Source: Curtobacterium sp. VKM Ac-1395 (GTDB lineage Bacteria > Actinomycetota > Actinomycetes > Actinomycetales > Microbacteriaceae). From it: a DNA stretch of 64,000 nucleotides. The stretch is from contig NZ_JADKRX010000001.1 in NCBI RefSeq assembly GCF_015350975.1, positions 372,001 through 436,000 on the forward strand. Direction: 5' to 3'. The notes under the pieces were generated by a model. That model made no database searches. It was given only the letters and a program-made list of their open reading frames with translations, and was not told the DNA's origin. Shown here one piece after another: positions 9,565 through 18,727 of the stretch (position 1 is the stretch's first letter; every line of letters begins with the position of its first letter). A program made the translations under genes and the position numbers.

Positions 9565-12500
9565 ATGGCGACCGCTCGACTCCAGGACTGCACCGACGAC
9601 GTCGTCGCCCTCGTGCGGCGGTGGATCGGCGCGTCCGCCGACGTCAAGCCCGACCCGGGGGCGGCGCGGCTGGCGGCGGTCCTGCGCGACGAGCAGGGCC
9701 TCGACTTCACGCTCGGGTTCGTCGACCGGGTCGTCCGGCCCGAGGACCCGCGGGTCGCGGCGCGCCAGCTCGAGGAGATCAGCCAGGACGTCCCCGACGA
9801 GCTGGCCTGGTACCTCCGCGGTGCCGTCACGCTCGGCGGCGGGTTCGCGACGATGGCGCCGTGGGCCGTGGTCCCCACCGCCCGTCGGATCCTGCGCCGG
9901 GTGGCCGGGCACCTCGTCGTCGACGCGGCACCGTCCAGGCTCGGACCGGCCCTCGCGAAGGTCGCGGACGGCGGGTCCGTGCTCGACGTGCACCACCTCG
10001 GTGAGACCGTGCTCGGCGTCGCCGGGAGCGACCGACAGCTGCAGCGCACCATGGACCTCGTCCGACGCGACGACGTCGACCGCGTGACCGTCTCCGTCGG
10101 CACCGTCGTGCCGCAGATGTCCCTCTGGGCGTTCGACCAGACCGTGGAGCGCATCGCCGACCGGCTCGAACCGCTGTTCCGGCTCGCGGCGTCGACCCCG
10201 GGCACCGAGGGCCGCCCGACCACGTTCGTCACCCTCGACACCGAGGACCACCACGACCTCGACGTGACCGTCGCCGCGTTCCGGCTGCTGCTCGACCGCG
10301 ACGAGTTCCTCGGGCTGCCCGCCGGCGTCATGCTGCAGGCAGCGCTCCCCGACACCGCCGGGGTGCTCGAGTCCCTGACCGAGTGGGCCGTCGCCCGTCG
10401 GGCCCGAGGCGGGGCACCGATCACCGTCCGGCTGACCGAGGGCGCCTCGCTGGCGACCGAGCGCGTCGACGCGCTGCTGCACGACCGGCCGCTCGCCACC
10501 TGGGGAAGCGCGACCGAGACCACCACCGCGGCCCTGCGGCTGCTCGACACCGCACTCACGCCGGAGCGCACGGACGCCGTGCACGTCGGGGTCGCCACGC
10601 AGGACCTCTTCACCCTCGCCACCGCGTGGGTGCTCGCCGAGCATCGCGGGGTGACCGACGCGCTCGAGGTCGAGATGCAGCTCGGCATGACCGCGACGCA
10701 CGCCGAAGCCGTGCGTGCCGACGTCGGTCGGATCGTGCTGTCCACCCCGGTCGTCCACCCCGACGAGTTCCGCTCGGCGATCGGTTACCTGGCCCGGCGG
10801 CTGCAGCAGAACGCCGACCCGCAGGGCTCCGCCGCCGGTGCGTTCGAGATCGACCGCGACCAGGCCGCCTTCGAGCGGGAACACCAGCGTTGGCTCGGCG
10901 CCGTCGCCGCGCTCGACGAGCCCGTGGCGGCGACGCACCGCACGCAGGACCGCCGCCGAGCCCTCGGCGAACCCGTGCCGGCAGCGCCCACGGCGGCCAC
11001 GCCGGACACCGACCCGACCGTCCCCGCGAACCGGGCCTGGGCCGCCGACGTGCTGCGTCGCGTGCCGGCGTCGAAGGCCGGCGCGCAGACCATCCGCGGC
11101 GCCCGGGTGCTCGACCGCACCAAGCTCGAGCGCATCATCCGCAGCACTGCCCAGGCCGGTGTCAACTGGGGCCGCCAGGACCCGGTCGACCGTGCCGAAC
11201 TCCTCGAGCTGATCGCGCACGAGCTCGAGACCCGGCGTGCCGACCTGGTCGAGGCCGCGGTCGCCGAGACCGGGGCCACCCTGGCCGAGGCCGACGCCGA
11301 GGTCAGCCAGGCCGTCGACCACGCGTTCATCGCCGCCGAGCAGGCCCGTGGGCTGTCGGACGTCACGGACGCGACCTTCGTGCCTCCGCGCCTGACCGTG
11401 GTCGCACCCTCGTGGGACTCCCCGATCGCGGCCACCGCCGGCGGAGTGCTCGCCGCGCTCGCCGCCGGCAGTGGCGTGCTGCTGAAGCCCGCCCCCGAGG
11501 CCAAGCGGACCGGGGCCGTCCTGTCCGACGTGCTCTGGGACGCCGGGGTGCCGCACTCCCTCCTGCAGCTCATCGACCTCGACGAGGACGTCCTCGGCCG
11601 CCAGCTCATCGCGCACCGGGCCGTCGACCGCATCCTGCTCACGGGCTCCACCGAGACGGCGAGGTCCTTCACGTGGTGGCGCGCCGGACTCCCGCTCACC
11701 GCGGACACCGCCGGCAAGAACGCGATCGTGGTCACCCCCTCGGCGGACTTCGACCTGGCGGTGCGTGACGTGGTCCGCTCGGCGTTCGGTCGAGCGGGAC
11801 AGCAGCGCACGGCGGCGTCCCTCGTGGTGCTGGTCGGTTCGGTCGGCGAGAGCGAGCGCTTCCGCCGGCAGCTCGTCGACGCCACGCGCTCCCTCCGGGT
11901 GGCCTGGCCGGACGACCCCGCTGCGCAGATGGGGCCGCTCGTCCACGAACCGGCCGGTGCCGCACTGCGCGGGCTCACCGAGCTCGGCCCGGGGGAGACG
12001 TGGCTCGTCCAGCCCGAGGCGCTCGACGACTCCGGGCGGCTCTGGTCCCCGGGCATCCGGGACGGCGTCCGACCGGGCAGCGACTTCCACCAGACCGAGT
12101 ACGGCGTGCCGGTGCTCGGGATCATGCGCGCCGAGACGCTGCGGGACGCCATCGCGATCCAGAACGACACCGACTTCGGCCTCACCGCCGGGCTCCACTC
12201 GCTCGACGTCGACGAGGTCGCCGACTGGATGCACCGCGTCCGTGCCGGCAACCTCGTCGTCAACCGGCCCACCACGGGATCGGTGGTCCGACGGCAGCCC
12301 CCTGGTGGCTGGAAGCGGTCCGCCGTCGGCCCCGGCACGAAGCCCGGTGGGCCCTCGTACGTCGCGTCGCTCGGACGGTGGGAGCCGGTCCCACGGACGG
12401 TGCACCAGAGCATCCAGCTGCACGGGCTGCCGGCGCGGGTCGCCGCCGTCATCGAGGCCGCCCGCAGCGGACTGCGGTTCGAGGAGTTCGACCAGGTCCG

Positions 12501-13137
12501 GGCGGGCGCGCTCAGCGACGTCCGGGCGCGGAAGACCCGGTTCGGCAGCGCGCGGGACACCGCGGGGCTCGGCGTCGAGCGGAACGTCCTGCGCTACCGA
12601 CCCCAGTCCGTGATCCTGCGGCAGTCCGACGGGGCCTCCAGCGGGGAATTCGTCCGGGCGCTCGTCGCCGCGACGGCCGCTCGTGCCCATGTCCTGCTCA
12701 GCACGGCCCGCCCGCTGCCGGGTCCCCTGACGCAGCTGTTCGCCGCGAGCCGGCCGCCGCTCGACGTCGTCGACCACCTGGTCGAGTCGGACGAGGAGTT
12801 CCTCGCCCGTGCGGAGTCGGGCGCGGTGTTCCGCGACAACTGGTCGAACCCGACCGACGAGCCGCAGGACGCGCTCGACATCGTGCTCTCGCAGGCGCGC
12901 GAACAGCCGAAGCACACCGCGTTCGGCGGCCCCGGTGCGCGCATCCGGCTGGTCGGCGGGGACGCACTGGCGCTCGAGGAGGCGCTGGGCGCGAGCATCG
13001 ACGTGGCGATCTTCGACGCGCCGGTCGTCGAGGCCGGCCTGATCGAGATGCTGCCGTACCTCCGCGAGCAGTCGGTGTCGGTCACCACGCACCGCTTCGG
13101 GTCGATCGACCCGCGGTTCGCGGCCCTGCGCATCTGA
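9565..13137 (+). CDS. PutA-like bifunctional proline dehydrogenase/P5C dehydrogenase homologue with altered active sites (putative pseudoenzyme)
   Basis: At 1190 residues it has the two-domain PutA architecture: a PRODH barrel (about residues 75-430) and an aldehyde dehydrogenase fold (about 500-950), then a C-terminal extension. The frame is intact and codon use is normal. Key positions differ from functional PutA. In the ALDH half the cysteine of GQ-x-C-S is Arg748 (GQQRTAAS), and the glutamate of ETSGKN is Asp714 (ADTAGKN). In the PRODH half the lysine of V-S-V-K-V-S is Ser177, and that of VKGA is Thr291. Substrate-binding Tyr408, Arg411 and Arg412 (GYLARRL) remain. The fold is therefore probably kept while both reactions are probably lost; a regulatory or binding role is inferred. 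Divergent from a MarR gene. Confidence 0.85.
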   Translation: MATARLQDCTDDVVALVRRWIGASADVKPDPGAARLAAVLRDEQGLDFTLGFVDRVVRPEDPRVAARQLEEISQDVPDELAWYLRGAVTLGGGFATMAPWAVVPTARRILRRVAGHLVVDAAPSRLGPALAKVADGGSVLDVHHLGETVLGVAGSDRQLQRTMDLVRRDDVDRVTVSVGTVVPQMSLWAFDQTVERIADRLEPLFRLAASTPGTEGRPTTFVTLDTEDHHDLDVTVAAFRLLLDRDEFLGLPAGVMLQAALPDTAGVLESLTEWAVARRARGGAPITVRLTEGASLATERVDALLHDRPLATWGSATETTTAALRLLDTALTPERTDAVHVGVATQDLFTLATAWVLAEHRGVTDALEVEMQLGMTATHAEAVRADVGRIVLSTPVVHPDEFRSAIGYLARRLQQNADPQGSAAGAFEIDRDQAAFEREHQRWLGAVAALDEPVAATHRTQDRRRALGEPVPAAPTAATPDTDPTVPANRAWAADVLRRVPASKAGAQTIRGARVLDRTKLERIIRSTAQAGVNWGRQDPVDRAELLELIAHELETRRADLVEAAVAETGATLAEADAEVSQAVDHAFIAAEQARGLSDVTDATFVPPRLTVVAPSWDSPIAATAGGVLAALAAGSGVLLKPAPEAKRTGAVLSDVLWDAGVPHSLLQLIDLDEDVLGRQLIAHRAVDRILLTGSTETARSFTWWRAGLPLTADTAGKNAIVVTPSADFDLAVRDVVRSAFGRAGQQRTAASLVVLVGSVGESERFRRQLVDATRSLRVAWPDDPAAQMGPLVHEPAGAALRGLTELGPGETWLVQPEALDDSGRLWSPGIRDGVRPGSDFHQTEYGVPVLGIMRAETLRDAIAIQNDTDFGLTAGLHSLDVDEVADWMHRVRAGNLVVNRPTTGSVVRRQPPGGWKRSAVGPGTKPGGPSYVASLGRWEPVPRTVHQSIQLHGLPARVAAVIEAARSGLRFEEFDQVRAGALSDVRARKTRFGSARDTAGLGVERNVLRYRPQSVILRQSDGASSGEFVRALVAATAARAHVLLSTARPLPGPLTQLFAASRPPLDVVDHLVESDEEFLARAESGAVFRDNWSNPTDEPQDALDIVLSQAREQPKHTAFGGPGARIRLVGGDALALEEALGASIDVAIFDAPVVEAGLIEMLPYLREQSVSVTTHRFGSIDPRFAALRI

Positions 13138-13241
13138 CCGTCAGGCGGGGCGTTGCGGCGGTGACCAGCGCCTCCTGGCCGGTGCCGGTGCCGGTGCCCG
13201 TGCCGGGGCGGGCGCGGCTCATTGCTTCTGCTCAGCAGACA

Positions 13242-13289
13242 TGACGGATCCGGTCGGCGGAACGCGCGTTCCACCGACCGGATCCGTCA
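13242..13289. terminator. Bidirectional hairpin terminator, 24-bp arms
   Basis: A near-perfect inverted repeat (24-base arms, one G-T wobble) between the convergent PutA-like gene and the small acidic protein gene. There is no strong T-run on either side, so it may act as a stable hairpin rather than a classical intrinsic terminator. Confidence 0.7.
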
Positions 13290-13309
13290 GCCGTACGAAC
13301 GAGGACGGG

Positions 13310-13507
13310 TCAGTCCTCGGTGTCGCCCTCGTCCTCGGGCTCGACGCCGGTCTCGTCCATCCGGTCGCGCAGGTGGTCGGCCATCGACGCGGCACCCTCG
13401 GTTCCGTGGTCGTGGTTCACCTGCTCGATCAGACCCGACAGCTTCTCGTGGTTGGTCGCGTCCGTGGCGCCGTCCATGACGGGTTCGGTCTGCTCGTTGT
13501 CACTCAT
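13310..13507 (-). CDS. Small acidic hypothetical protein
   Basis: A 65-residue, strongly acidic protein without cysteine or a membrane segment. Its middle (about residues 20-50) is predicted helical (EKLSGLIEQVNHDHG, SMADHLRDRMDETG), and the C-terminus is an Asp/Glu tail. Start at ATG 13507; the upstream extension of the frame is not protein-like. No family recognised. The compact, charged composition suggests a small binding or stress protein, but no function can be assigned. Confidence 0.65.
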   Translation of the reverse strand: MSDNEQTEPVMDGATDATNHEKLSGLIEQVNHDHGTEGAASMADHLRDRMDETGVEPEDEGDTED

Positions 13508-13750
13508 GATCGGGACGCTACGCGCGGTTGCCGTGCGTGTGCGTCGAGCCTGTCCACGCTGTCCCTCGAACTGGGGGAGACAGGTGCTCTGTCCCCCTTT
13601 CGGCGGACCGGCTAGTGTCGTCTCCAGCGAGCCACACCCGATCGGCGGTTCCCCTGACTGCCGCAGGTTCGCACGAAGCATCGACGCTCCGGCCCCTCTG
13701 GAGCGTCCCTGCGCCCGGGCCGGAGCGCCCTTGCTCGAATGCCTCGCCGG

Positions 13751-14119
13751 TCAGCGCTTCCGGCCGGTCCCCACGAGCGCGATCTCGGCCACGGCCAGCC
13801 CCGTCGCGAGCCAGAACTGCCGCGTGCCGATCCGGCCCCACCGGCCGCCGAGCAGCATCAGCGGGAGCATCGTGACCGCGTGCCCGGCATCGATCGCGGC
13901 GCCGAGGGTGTGGGCGTTGCCGGTCCCGGCCCGCAGCAGCAGCGCTGCCTGCACCAGGTGGCGCACGCCGAGGACCCGGTGGAACGCGGCCGTGCCGCTC
14001 GTGGCGTCGACCGCACGCCGGGCGTTGGCGAGGTGTGCGACACCGAGCCCGGCGCGGACGCCCTCGACGGCGGTCTGACGCTGCACGACGGCGGCGCGGA
14101 CCGCGCGCTGGCGGCTCAT
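13751..14119 (-). CDS. Hypothetical protein with two hydrophobic segments
   Basis: A 122-residue protein whose ATG overlaps the stop of the upstream SDR gene by four bases, so translation is probably coupled. The N-terminal half is charged and helical; the C-terminal half has hydrophobic segments (AIDAGHAVTMLPLMLLG and FWLATGLAVAEIALVG), suggesting a small membrane protein. No family recognised. The SDR ahead of it also ends in a hydrophobic helix, so the two may act together at the membrane (inference). Confidence 0.65.
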   Translation of the reverse strand: MSRQRAVRAAVVQRQTAVEGVRAGLGVAHLANARRAVDATSGTAAFHRVLGVRHLVQAALLLRAGTGNAHTLGAAIDAGHAVTMLPLMLLGGRWGRIGTRQFWLATGLAVAEIALVGTGRKR

Positions 14120-15111
14120 CGTCGACGTCCCGCTGCGACGGCGACGGCACCGACGATGCCGAGCGCGGCACCGATGATCCCGTTGCCGAGACGACGGTTC
14201 TCCACCCACCAGGTCTGCGGCGACCACGCGTGCGCGTTGTCGTCGAACACGCCGTGCGCGCCGTGGTCGCCCTCGACGGGTTCGTAGAGGTTCGACGGCA
14301 GCGACTGGCCGTCCTTGGACGCGATCTGCTGACCGGAGACCAGGGTCTTCGCGGCGTACCAGTCGGCGAAGCGCCCGCTGATCCGGTTGCCGAGGATCGT
14401 GTAGACCGTGGACTCACCGACCCAGGTGCGACGGCGGGGACGCTCGGCGGTGGCGGCGATGGCGCGGGCGCCGACCTCGGGCTGGTAGATCGGCGCGACG
14501 GGCTGCGGGTGGTGCGGCAGCTGCGACTTGACCCAGTTGAACTGGATCGTGTTGAGCGCCGGCATGTCGACGCGGGACACCTGCACCTTGCTGCCCTGCT
14601 CGATGAGCTCGGAGACGACCGACTCGGTGAACCCGACGATCGCGTGCTTCGCCCCGCAGTACGCGGCCTGCAGCGGGATGCCCCGGAAGCCGAGCGCCGA
14701 ACCGACCTGGATGACGTGACCGCGGTCGCGGGGGACCATGCGGGTCAGCGCGGCGCGGGTGCCGTTCACGAAGCCGAGGTAGGTCACGTCCAGGGCCCGC
14801 TCGAAGTCCTCGGGCGCGGTGTCGAGGAAGCGGCCGAAGACGCCCACCATGACCCCGTTGACCCACAGGTCGATCGGGCCGAGTTCGGCTTCGACGCGGT
14901 CGGCTGCACGCTCGACCGCCTCGCGGTCCGCCACGTCCACCGAGAGCGCGAGTCCGCGCTGCCCGGCGGCCACCACCTCGGCGGCCGCGGCGTCGACGCC
15001 CTCCTGGCCGCGGGCGATCACGGCCACGTCCCACCCCTTGGCGGCGAGTTCCCGCACCGTCGCTCGTCCGAGTCCTGCCGAACCACCGGTCACCACTGCC
15101 ACACGTGTCAT
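14116..15111 (-). CDS. Short-chain dehydrogenase/reductase
   Basis: A 331-residue SDR. VAVVTGGSAGLGRATV (residues 3-18) is the NAD(P) loop TGxxxGxG; the catalytic serine lies in VIQVGSALGFRG, and Tyr and Lys lie in AAYCGAKHA. It is longer than classical 250-residue SDRs: the extra C-terminal region ends in a hydrophobic helix (IIGAALGIVGAVAVAAG) that could anchor it to the membrane. Start ATG at 15111 rather than six codons upstream. Substrate unknown. Confidence 0.9.
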   Translation of the reverse strand: MTRVAVVTGGSAGLGRATVRELAAKGWDVAVIARGQEGVDAAAAEVVAAGQRGLALSVDVADREAVERAADRVEAELGPIDLWVNGVMVGVFGRFLDTAPEDFERALDVTYLGFVNGTRAALTRMVPRDRGHVIQVGSALGFRGIPLQAAYCGAKHAIVGFTESVVSELIEQGSKVQVSRVDMPALNTIQFNWVKSQLPHHPQPVAPIYQPEVGARAIAATAERPRRRTWVGESTVYTILGNRISGRFADWYAAKTLVSGQQIASKDGQSLPSNLYEPVEGDHGAHGVFDDNAHAWSPQTWWVENRRLGNGIIGAALGIVGAVAVAAGRRR

Positions 15112-15173
15112 GACTCCAGTTGTACGCACGCCCGGGCGCCGTCACTCAGCGATGTCCCCCGGGCGCGCTCTCG

Positions 15174-15947
15174 TCAGCGACCGGCGCCGAACCGCGTCGT
15201 CACGCCGGGGGAGTACAGCACCGAGTCCGGCGCCAGCGACGTCAGCGCGAGCGGCAGTCCCGCAGCGCCGATCAGGTCGTCCCGCAGCGTCGCGACCGTC
15301 CCGCGGTGCAGCGCCCACGGCTCGTGCTCGTTCGGCCAGTAGCGCGTCGCCCCGGCTCGCCGCACGTGCATGCCCCAGCGCGCCGTCAGGAACGTCTCGA
15401 GCGTGCTCGGCTCCGCGATCGCCTCGCCCACCTCGACCTCCACCAGGGAGCGCAGGTGCGATCCGTGCCGCCGCATCGCGTACCCGACGCGGCCGTGGCC
15501 GGAGCGGTGCTCGGCGTTCGCCCACCAGTACGGCAGGCCCGTGGCCACGCGGGCCCCGATCGTCGGCAGGAGCTTCCCCGCGTCGAGCGACAGGAACACC
15601 ACCCCGTGCTGCCCGCGCTCGTCCACGGTGTAGACGCGCACGTTGACCTCGACGAAGTCGCCGACGGAGCCCGTCCGACCCAGCGGTCCGAGTGGCGGGA
15701 AGCGGGTGTCCTCGAACCGGAACCCGATGAGGCCCACCCAGGTGGTCACGCCGTCGTCCACCCCGTCGACGCTCATCGTGTCGGGGCGGGTCCCGGCGGG
15801 CAACAGGGGCGCGACGGCGGAGACGTCGACGCGCCAGTGCACGAAGACGACGTCGAGCCAGTCCTGTGAGATCCAGGGACGGCCCGTCAGGCCGGGGGCT
15901 GCGGACTGGAGGCTCGGCTCGGCCCCCACGGGTCGGGTGGCGGTCAC
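15174..15947 (-). CDS. YqjF family protein (DUF2071)
   Basis: A 257-residue protein of the DUF2071/YqjF family, recognised from [16 protein letters not shown] near the N-terminus, [15 protein letters not shown] and the later [15 protein letters not shown] block. Its ATG overlaps the stop of the nitroreductase gene by four bases, so the two are translated together. No catalytic role is established for this family. Confidence 0.85.
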   Translation of the reverse strand: MTATRPVGAEPSLQSAAPGLTGRPWISQDWLDVVFVHWRVDVSAVAPLLPAGTRPDTMSVDGVDDGVTTWVGLIGFRFEDTRFPPLGPLGRTGSVGDFVEVNVRVYTVDERGQHGVVFLSLDAGKLLPTIGARVATGLPYWWANAEHRSGHGRVGYAMRRHGSHLRSLVEVEVGEAIAEPSTLETFLTARWGMHVRRAGATRYWPNEHEPWALHRGTVATLRDDLIGAAGLPLALTSLAPDSVLYSPGVTTRFGAGR

Positions 15948-16774
15948 GGGGTGCTCGGGTCGTCACGGAGGTGGGTCACGGGAGCATCGTCCCACCCGGT
16001 CTGCGGCGTCGCACAGGTGCCTCGGAACACGTACTGCGACAGACGCTTCCGTTCGTTCGACACCCAGTCGATCGCGGGGCGCCGACGCTCGGGCGGCAGG
16101 TACCCGATCCGGTACACGGCCATCAGCTCGAGCTCCGGCGGGACCTCGAGCAGCTGTTCGACCTCGGTCCACGACTCCTCGATCTCCATCGGGAACGAGA
16201 CGAACTGGATACCGAGGCCGAGCTCGGTCGTCGCGAGCCAGATGTTCTCCATCGCCGCTCCCATGCTGAACACCGAGTAGAACGCGTTCCGCGCCTCCTT
16301 CCGGTACTCGTCCCGGTCGAGCATCACGCCGAGCAGCAGCGGCGACCCGGCCACGAGCTTCCGGTTCTCCTCGCCGAGCGTCTGCGGCACCCGGAGCGTG
16401 TTCATCAGGAATTGTCCGCGCTTGGTGAACACCTGCCCGGTGAACGGCCGGAGCGGCTTCGGGAGCTTGTCGAAGAGCATGCCGTCACGGCGCTCGTCCA
16501 TCTCCGCCTGGCTGAACCGGAAGTACGGCTTGTAGCGCTCGAAGAAGGTTCCCTCGGACATCGTGCGGGTCATCGCGCGCCCGCTGATCGCCGCGACCTG
16601 GTCGATCGTCGACCGTTCCTCGACCAGGACGAAGCGCCACGGTTGGCTGTTGAGCTGCGACGGAGCCCGGCCGGCCAGCTCGACGAGGAGCCGCTGGTGC
16701 TCCTCGGACACGGGGTCCGGCAGGAACGCACCGTTCGTCGTCCGTCGGCGTCGGATGGCCTCGATGAGCTCCAC
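15944..16774 (-). CDS. Nitroreductase family protein
   Basis: A 276-residue flavoprotein of the nitroreductase fold. [17 protein letters not shown] (FMN phosphate-binding arginines), [15 protein letters not shown] and the [21 protein letters not shown] helix are diagnostic. Members use FMN and NAD(P)H to reduce nitroaromatics, quinones or flavins. The start is GTG at 16774 behind GGGAGGACAGCA. It is somewhat longer than the usual 200-220 residues because of an insert around residues 75-125. It forms a two-gene unit with the DUF2071 gene. Confidence 0.9.
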   Translation of the reverse strand: MELIEAIRRRRTTNGAFLPDPVSEEHQRLLVELAGRAPSQLNSQPWRFVLVEERSTIDQVAAISGRAMTRTMSEGTFFERYKPYFRFSQAEMDERRDGMLFDKLPKPLRPFTGQVFTKRGQFLMNTLRVPQTLGEENRKLVAGSPLLLGVMLDRDEYRKEARNAFYSVFSMGAAMENIWLATTELGLGIQFVSFPMEIEESWTEVEQLLEVPPELELMAVYRIGYLPPERRRPAIDWVSNERKRLSQYVFRGTCATPQTGWDDAPVTHLRDDPSTP

Positions 16775-16791
16775 TGCTGTCCTCCCTGGCG

Positions 16792-17169
16792 TCAGCGTCG
16801 CCCGGCGAGCACCGCCCCCAGGTAGGACGGCGCGGCGGCGACCGCGACTTGCCAGTGTGCTCCGGAGCGGGGGTCGGTCCGTGGAGCAACGGACAGTGGG
16901 ACGAGTGTCGGCAGCAGGAACAGGGCCGCGCGTGACCGGGTCCAGAGCGGTGTCGTGGCGGCCACGCCCGTCAGGGTCGCGGTCACCACGAACAGCCCGT
17001 GGTGCACGACCCGCAGGCGCTTCGTGCGGATGAGCCGGACGGCCACGGCGGTGCCCCACGCACAGTTCGCGACGTAGGCGAGCGCCGCTGCCGTGACCAG
17101 CCGCCGGGCCGGAATCCGGCCTGCCGGAGCTGCTCCGAGCCTCCTGGCCGTGCGGGACGCGGGGACCAC
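16792..17169 (-). CDS. Hypothetical small membrane protein
   Basis: A 125-residue protein with a basic N-terminus and three to four hydrophobic segments ([65 protein letters not shown]). The start is GTG at 17169, immediately after the Lrp gene, giving an eight-base gap. A CGAGCCTCC repeat unit lies inside its 5' part (17136-17144 on the + strand). No family recognised; the start is uncertain. Confidence 0.6.
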   Translation of the reverse strand: MVPASRTARRLGAAPAGRIPARRLVTAAALAYVANCAWGTAVAVRLIRTKRLRVVHHGLFVVTATLTGVAATTPLWTRSRAALFLLPTLVPLSVAPRTDPRSGAHWQVAVAAAPSYLGAVLAGRR

Positions 17170-17177
17170 GAGGCGGG

Positions 17178-17615
17178 CTACGCGGACTCGCGCGAGACCA
17201 GGCGGGACAGCACGATCGCGGATCGCGTGTGGTCGACCTGCGGTGCCAGCCGGACGCGGTCGAGCGCTTCCTCGAGTGCCGGCAGGTCCTTCGAGCGCAT
17301 GTGCACCACGGCGTCGGCGCTGCCGGTGACGGTGCCGGCGTCGACGACCTCGGGCACGGAGTCGAGCAGCGTGCGGAGCTCGTCGGGGGAGACCGTGCCG
17401 CGGCAGTAGAGCTCCACCCAGGCCTCGGTGCCACGGTCCTCGACCGCGGGGTCGACCTTGATCGTGAACCCGCGGATGACCCCGTCGGCGACCAGACGGT
17501 CCACGCGGCGCTTGACGGCCGATGCCGAGAGCCCGACGACCGACCCGATGTCGCCGTATCCGGCGCGGGCGTTCTCCCGGAGCTGATCCAGGATGCGGTG
17601 GTCGAGCGAGTCCAT
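17178..17615 (-). CDS. Lrp/AsnC family transcriptional regulator
   Basis: A 145-residue feast/famine regulator: N-terminal helix-turn-helix ([21 protein letters not shown], then [13 protein letters not shown] as recognition helix) and a C-terminal RAM ligand domain with [25 protein letters not shown]. It is divergent from the amidinohydrolase-aminotransferase pair, with a palindrome in the shared promoter, so it very probably controls that pair in response to an amino acid such as arginine or ornithine. Confidence 0.93.
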   Translation of the reverse strand: MDSLDHRILDQLRENARAGYGDIGSVVGLSASAVKRRVDRLVADGVIRGFTIKVDPAVEDRGTEAWVELYCRGTVSPDELRTLLDSVPEVVDAGTVTGSADAVVHMRSKDLPALEEALDRVRLAPQVDHTRSAIVLSRLVSRESA

Positions 17616-17660
17616 CGGCGACCATCGTACGCGCAGTCGTTGCGAGGACGTCGGGGTGGA

Positions 17661-17675
17661 CGCACGAAACGTGCG
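17661..17675. promoter_or_regulatory. Probable Lrp-family operator
   Basis: A perfect inverted repeat CGCACG-AAA-CGTGCG lies 46 bases before the Lrp start and about 155 bases before the divergent hydrolase start. A possible -10 hexamer TAGACT lies at 17709-17714 for the rightward transcript. The geometry fits an Lrp/AsnC dimer site; binding is inferred. Confidence 0.5.
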
Positions 17676-17830
17676 CGATCCGTGCTGTGGCGACGGACCC
17701 GCACTCCCTAGACTGATGCTCGGCGTCGACCTGGTCCGCCGCGGTACCGGCGAGTGAGCCTGCATCTCGCCGAGGTTGGTCCAGTGGTGGTTCCTGGCAG
17801 GCTCGGGCCCGAAGTCCCAGGAGGACTCCA

Positions 17831-18727
17831 GTGTCGAACCCCGAAACCAGCACCGTCTCCGCGCCCGCTCCGGTCCGCACCGCGACGAAGCGCACGATCC
17901 TCATGTGCAAGCCCGACTTCTACACGGTCAGCTACCGGATCAACCCGTGGATGCACCCCGAGGACCCGACCGACACCGCCAAGGCCGTCGCCCAGTGGCA
18001 GGAGCTGTACGACGTCTACCAGGGGCTCGGCTTCGAGATCCACCTGATCGACCCGATCGACGGCCTGCCGGACATGGTCTACGCGGCCAACGGCGGCTTC
18101 GTGCTCGACGGCGTGGCGTACGGCGCCAAGTTCCAGTACCCGGAGCGTCAGCCCGAGGGCCCGGCGTACATGGACTGGTTCCGCTCCGCCGGCCTGCAGG
18201 TCGCCGAGCCCGTCGAGACGAACGAGGGCGAGGGCGACTTCCTGCTCGTCGGCGACGTCATCCTCGCCGGCACCGGCTTCCGCTCGGACAGCACCTCGCA
18301 CGAGGAGATCGCGCGGGTCTACGGGCGCGACGTCATCACCCTGAAGCTCATCAACCCGAGCTTCTACCACCTCGACACCGCCATCGCCGTGCTCGACCCG
18401 GAGCCCACCGCCGACGGCACCTCGAACATCGCGTACCTCGAGTCCGCGTTCGACGAGCCCTCGCTGGCGATCCTCCGCGAGCGCTTCCCGGACGCCATCA
18501 TCGCGACCGAGGAGGACGCCGCCATCCTCGGCCTGAACTCCTACTCCGACGGCCACAACATCGTGATCGCCGCTCGTGCGACCACGTTCGCCGAGCAGCT
18601 GCGCGAGAAGGGCTACAACCCGATCGGCGTCGACCTGTCCGAGCTCCTCCTCGGCGGCGGCGGCGTCAAGTGCTGCACGCTCGACCTGCACCCGGTCCGC
18701 ACCGGCAACTCCGTCGCGCGGTCCTGA
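17831..18727 (+). CDS. ddaH: DDAH-like amidinotransferase-fold hydrolase (dimethylargininase or arginine dihydrolase)
   Basis: A 298-residue guanidine-modifying enzyme. The nucleophile is Cys281 or Cys282 in GGVKCCTLDLHP, and the catalytic histidine is His180 in SFYHLD. In the substrate loop MVYAANGGFV, Asn87 stands where dimethylargininases and arginine deiminases usually have aspartate; asparagine there is the pattern I recall for ammonia-releasing dihydrolases (AstB, ArgZ). GTG start at 17831 with AGGAGG nine bases upstream. The stop overlaps the start of rocD (TGATG), tying the product to ornithine metabolism. The automatic name would be dimethylargininase; arginine dihydrolase is a reasonable alternative. 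Confidence 0.88.
   Translation: MSNPETSTVSAPAPVRTATKRTILMCKPDFYTVSYRINPWMHPEDPTDTAKAVAQWQELYDVYQGLGFEIHLIDPIDGLPDMVYAANGGFVLDGVAYGAKFQYPERQPEGPAYMDWFRSAGLQVAEPVETNEGEGDFLLVGDVILAGTGFRSDSTSHEEIARVYGRDVITLKLINPSFYHLDTAIAVLDPEPTADGTSNIAYLESAFDEPSLAILRERFPDAIIATEEDAAILGLNSYSDGHNIVIAARATTFAEQLREKGYNPIGVDLSELLLGGGGVKCCTLDLHPVRTGNSVARS

Noticed and set aside
9496-13092. A 1198-codon open frame antisense to the PutA-like gene
   Set aside because: Its translation is rich in Arg, Gly, Val and His with no recognisable domain; in high-GC DNA long antisense frames arise because stop codons are rare. The forward frame has clear homology.
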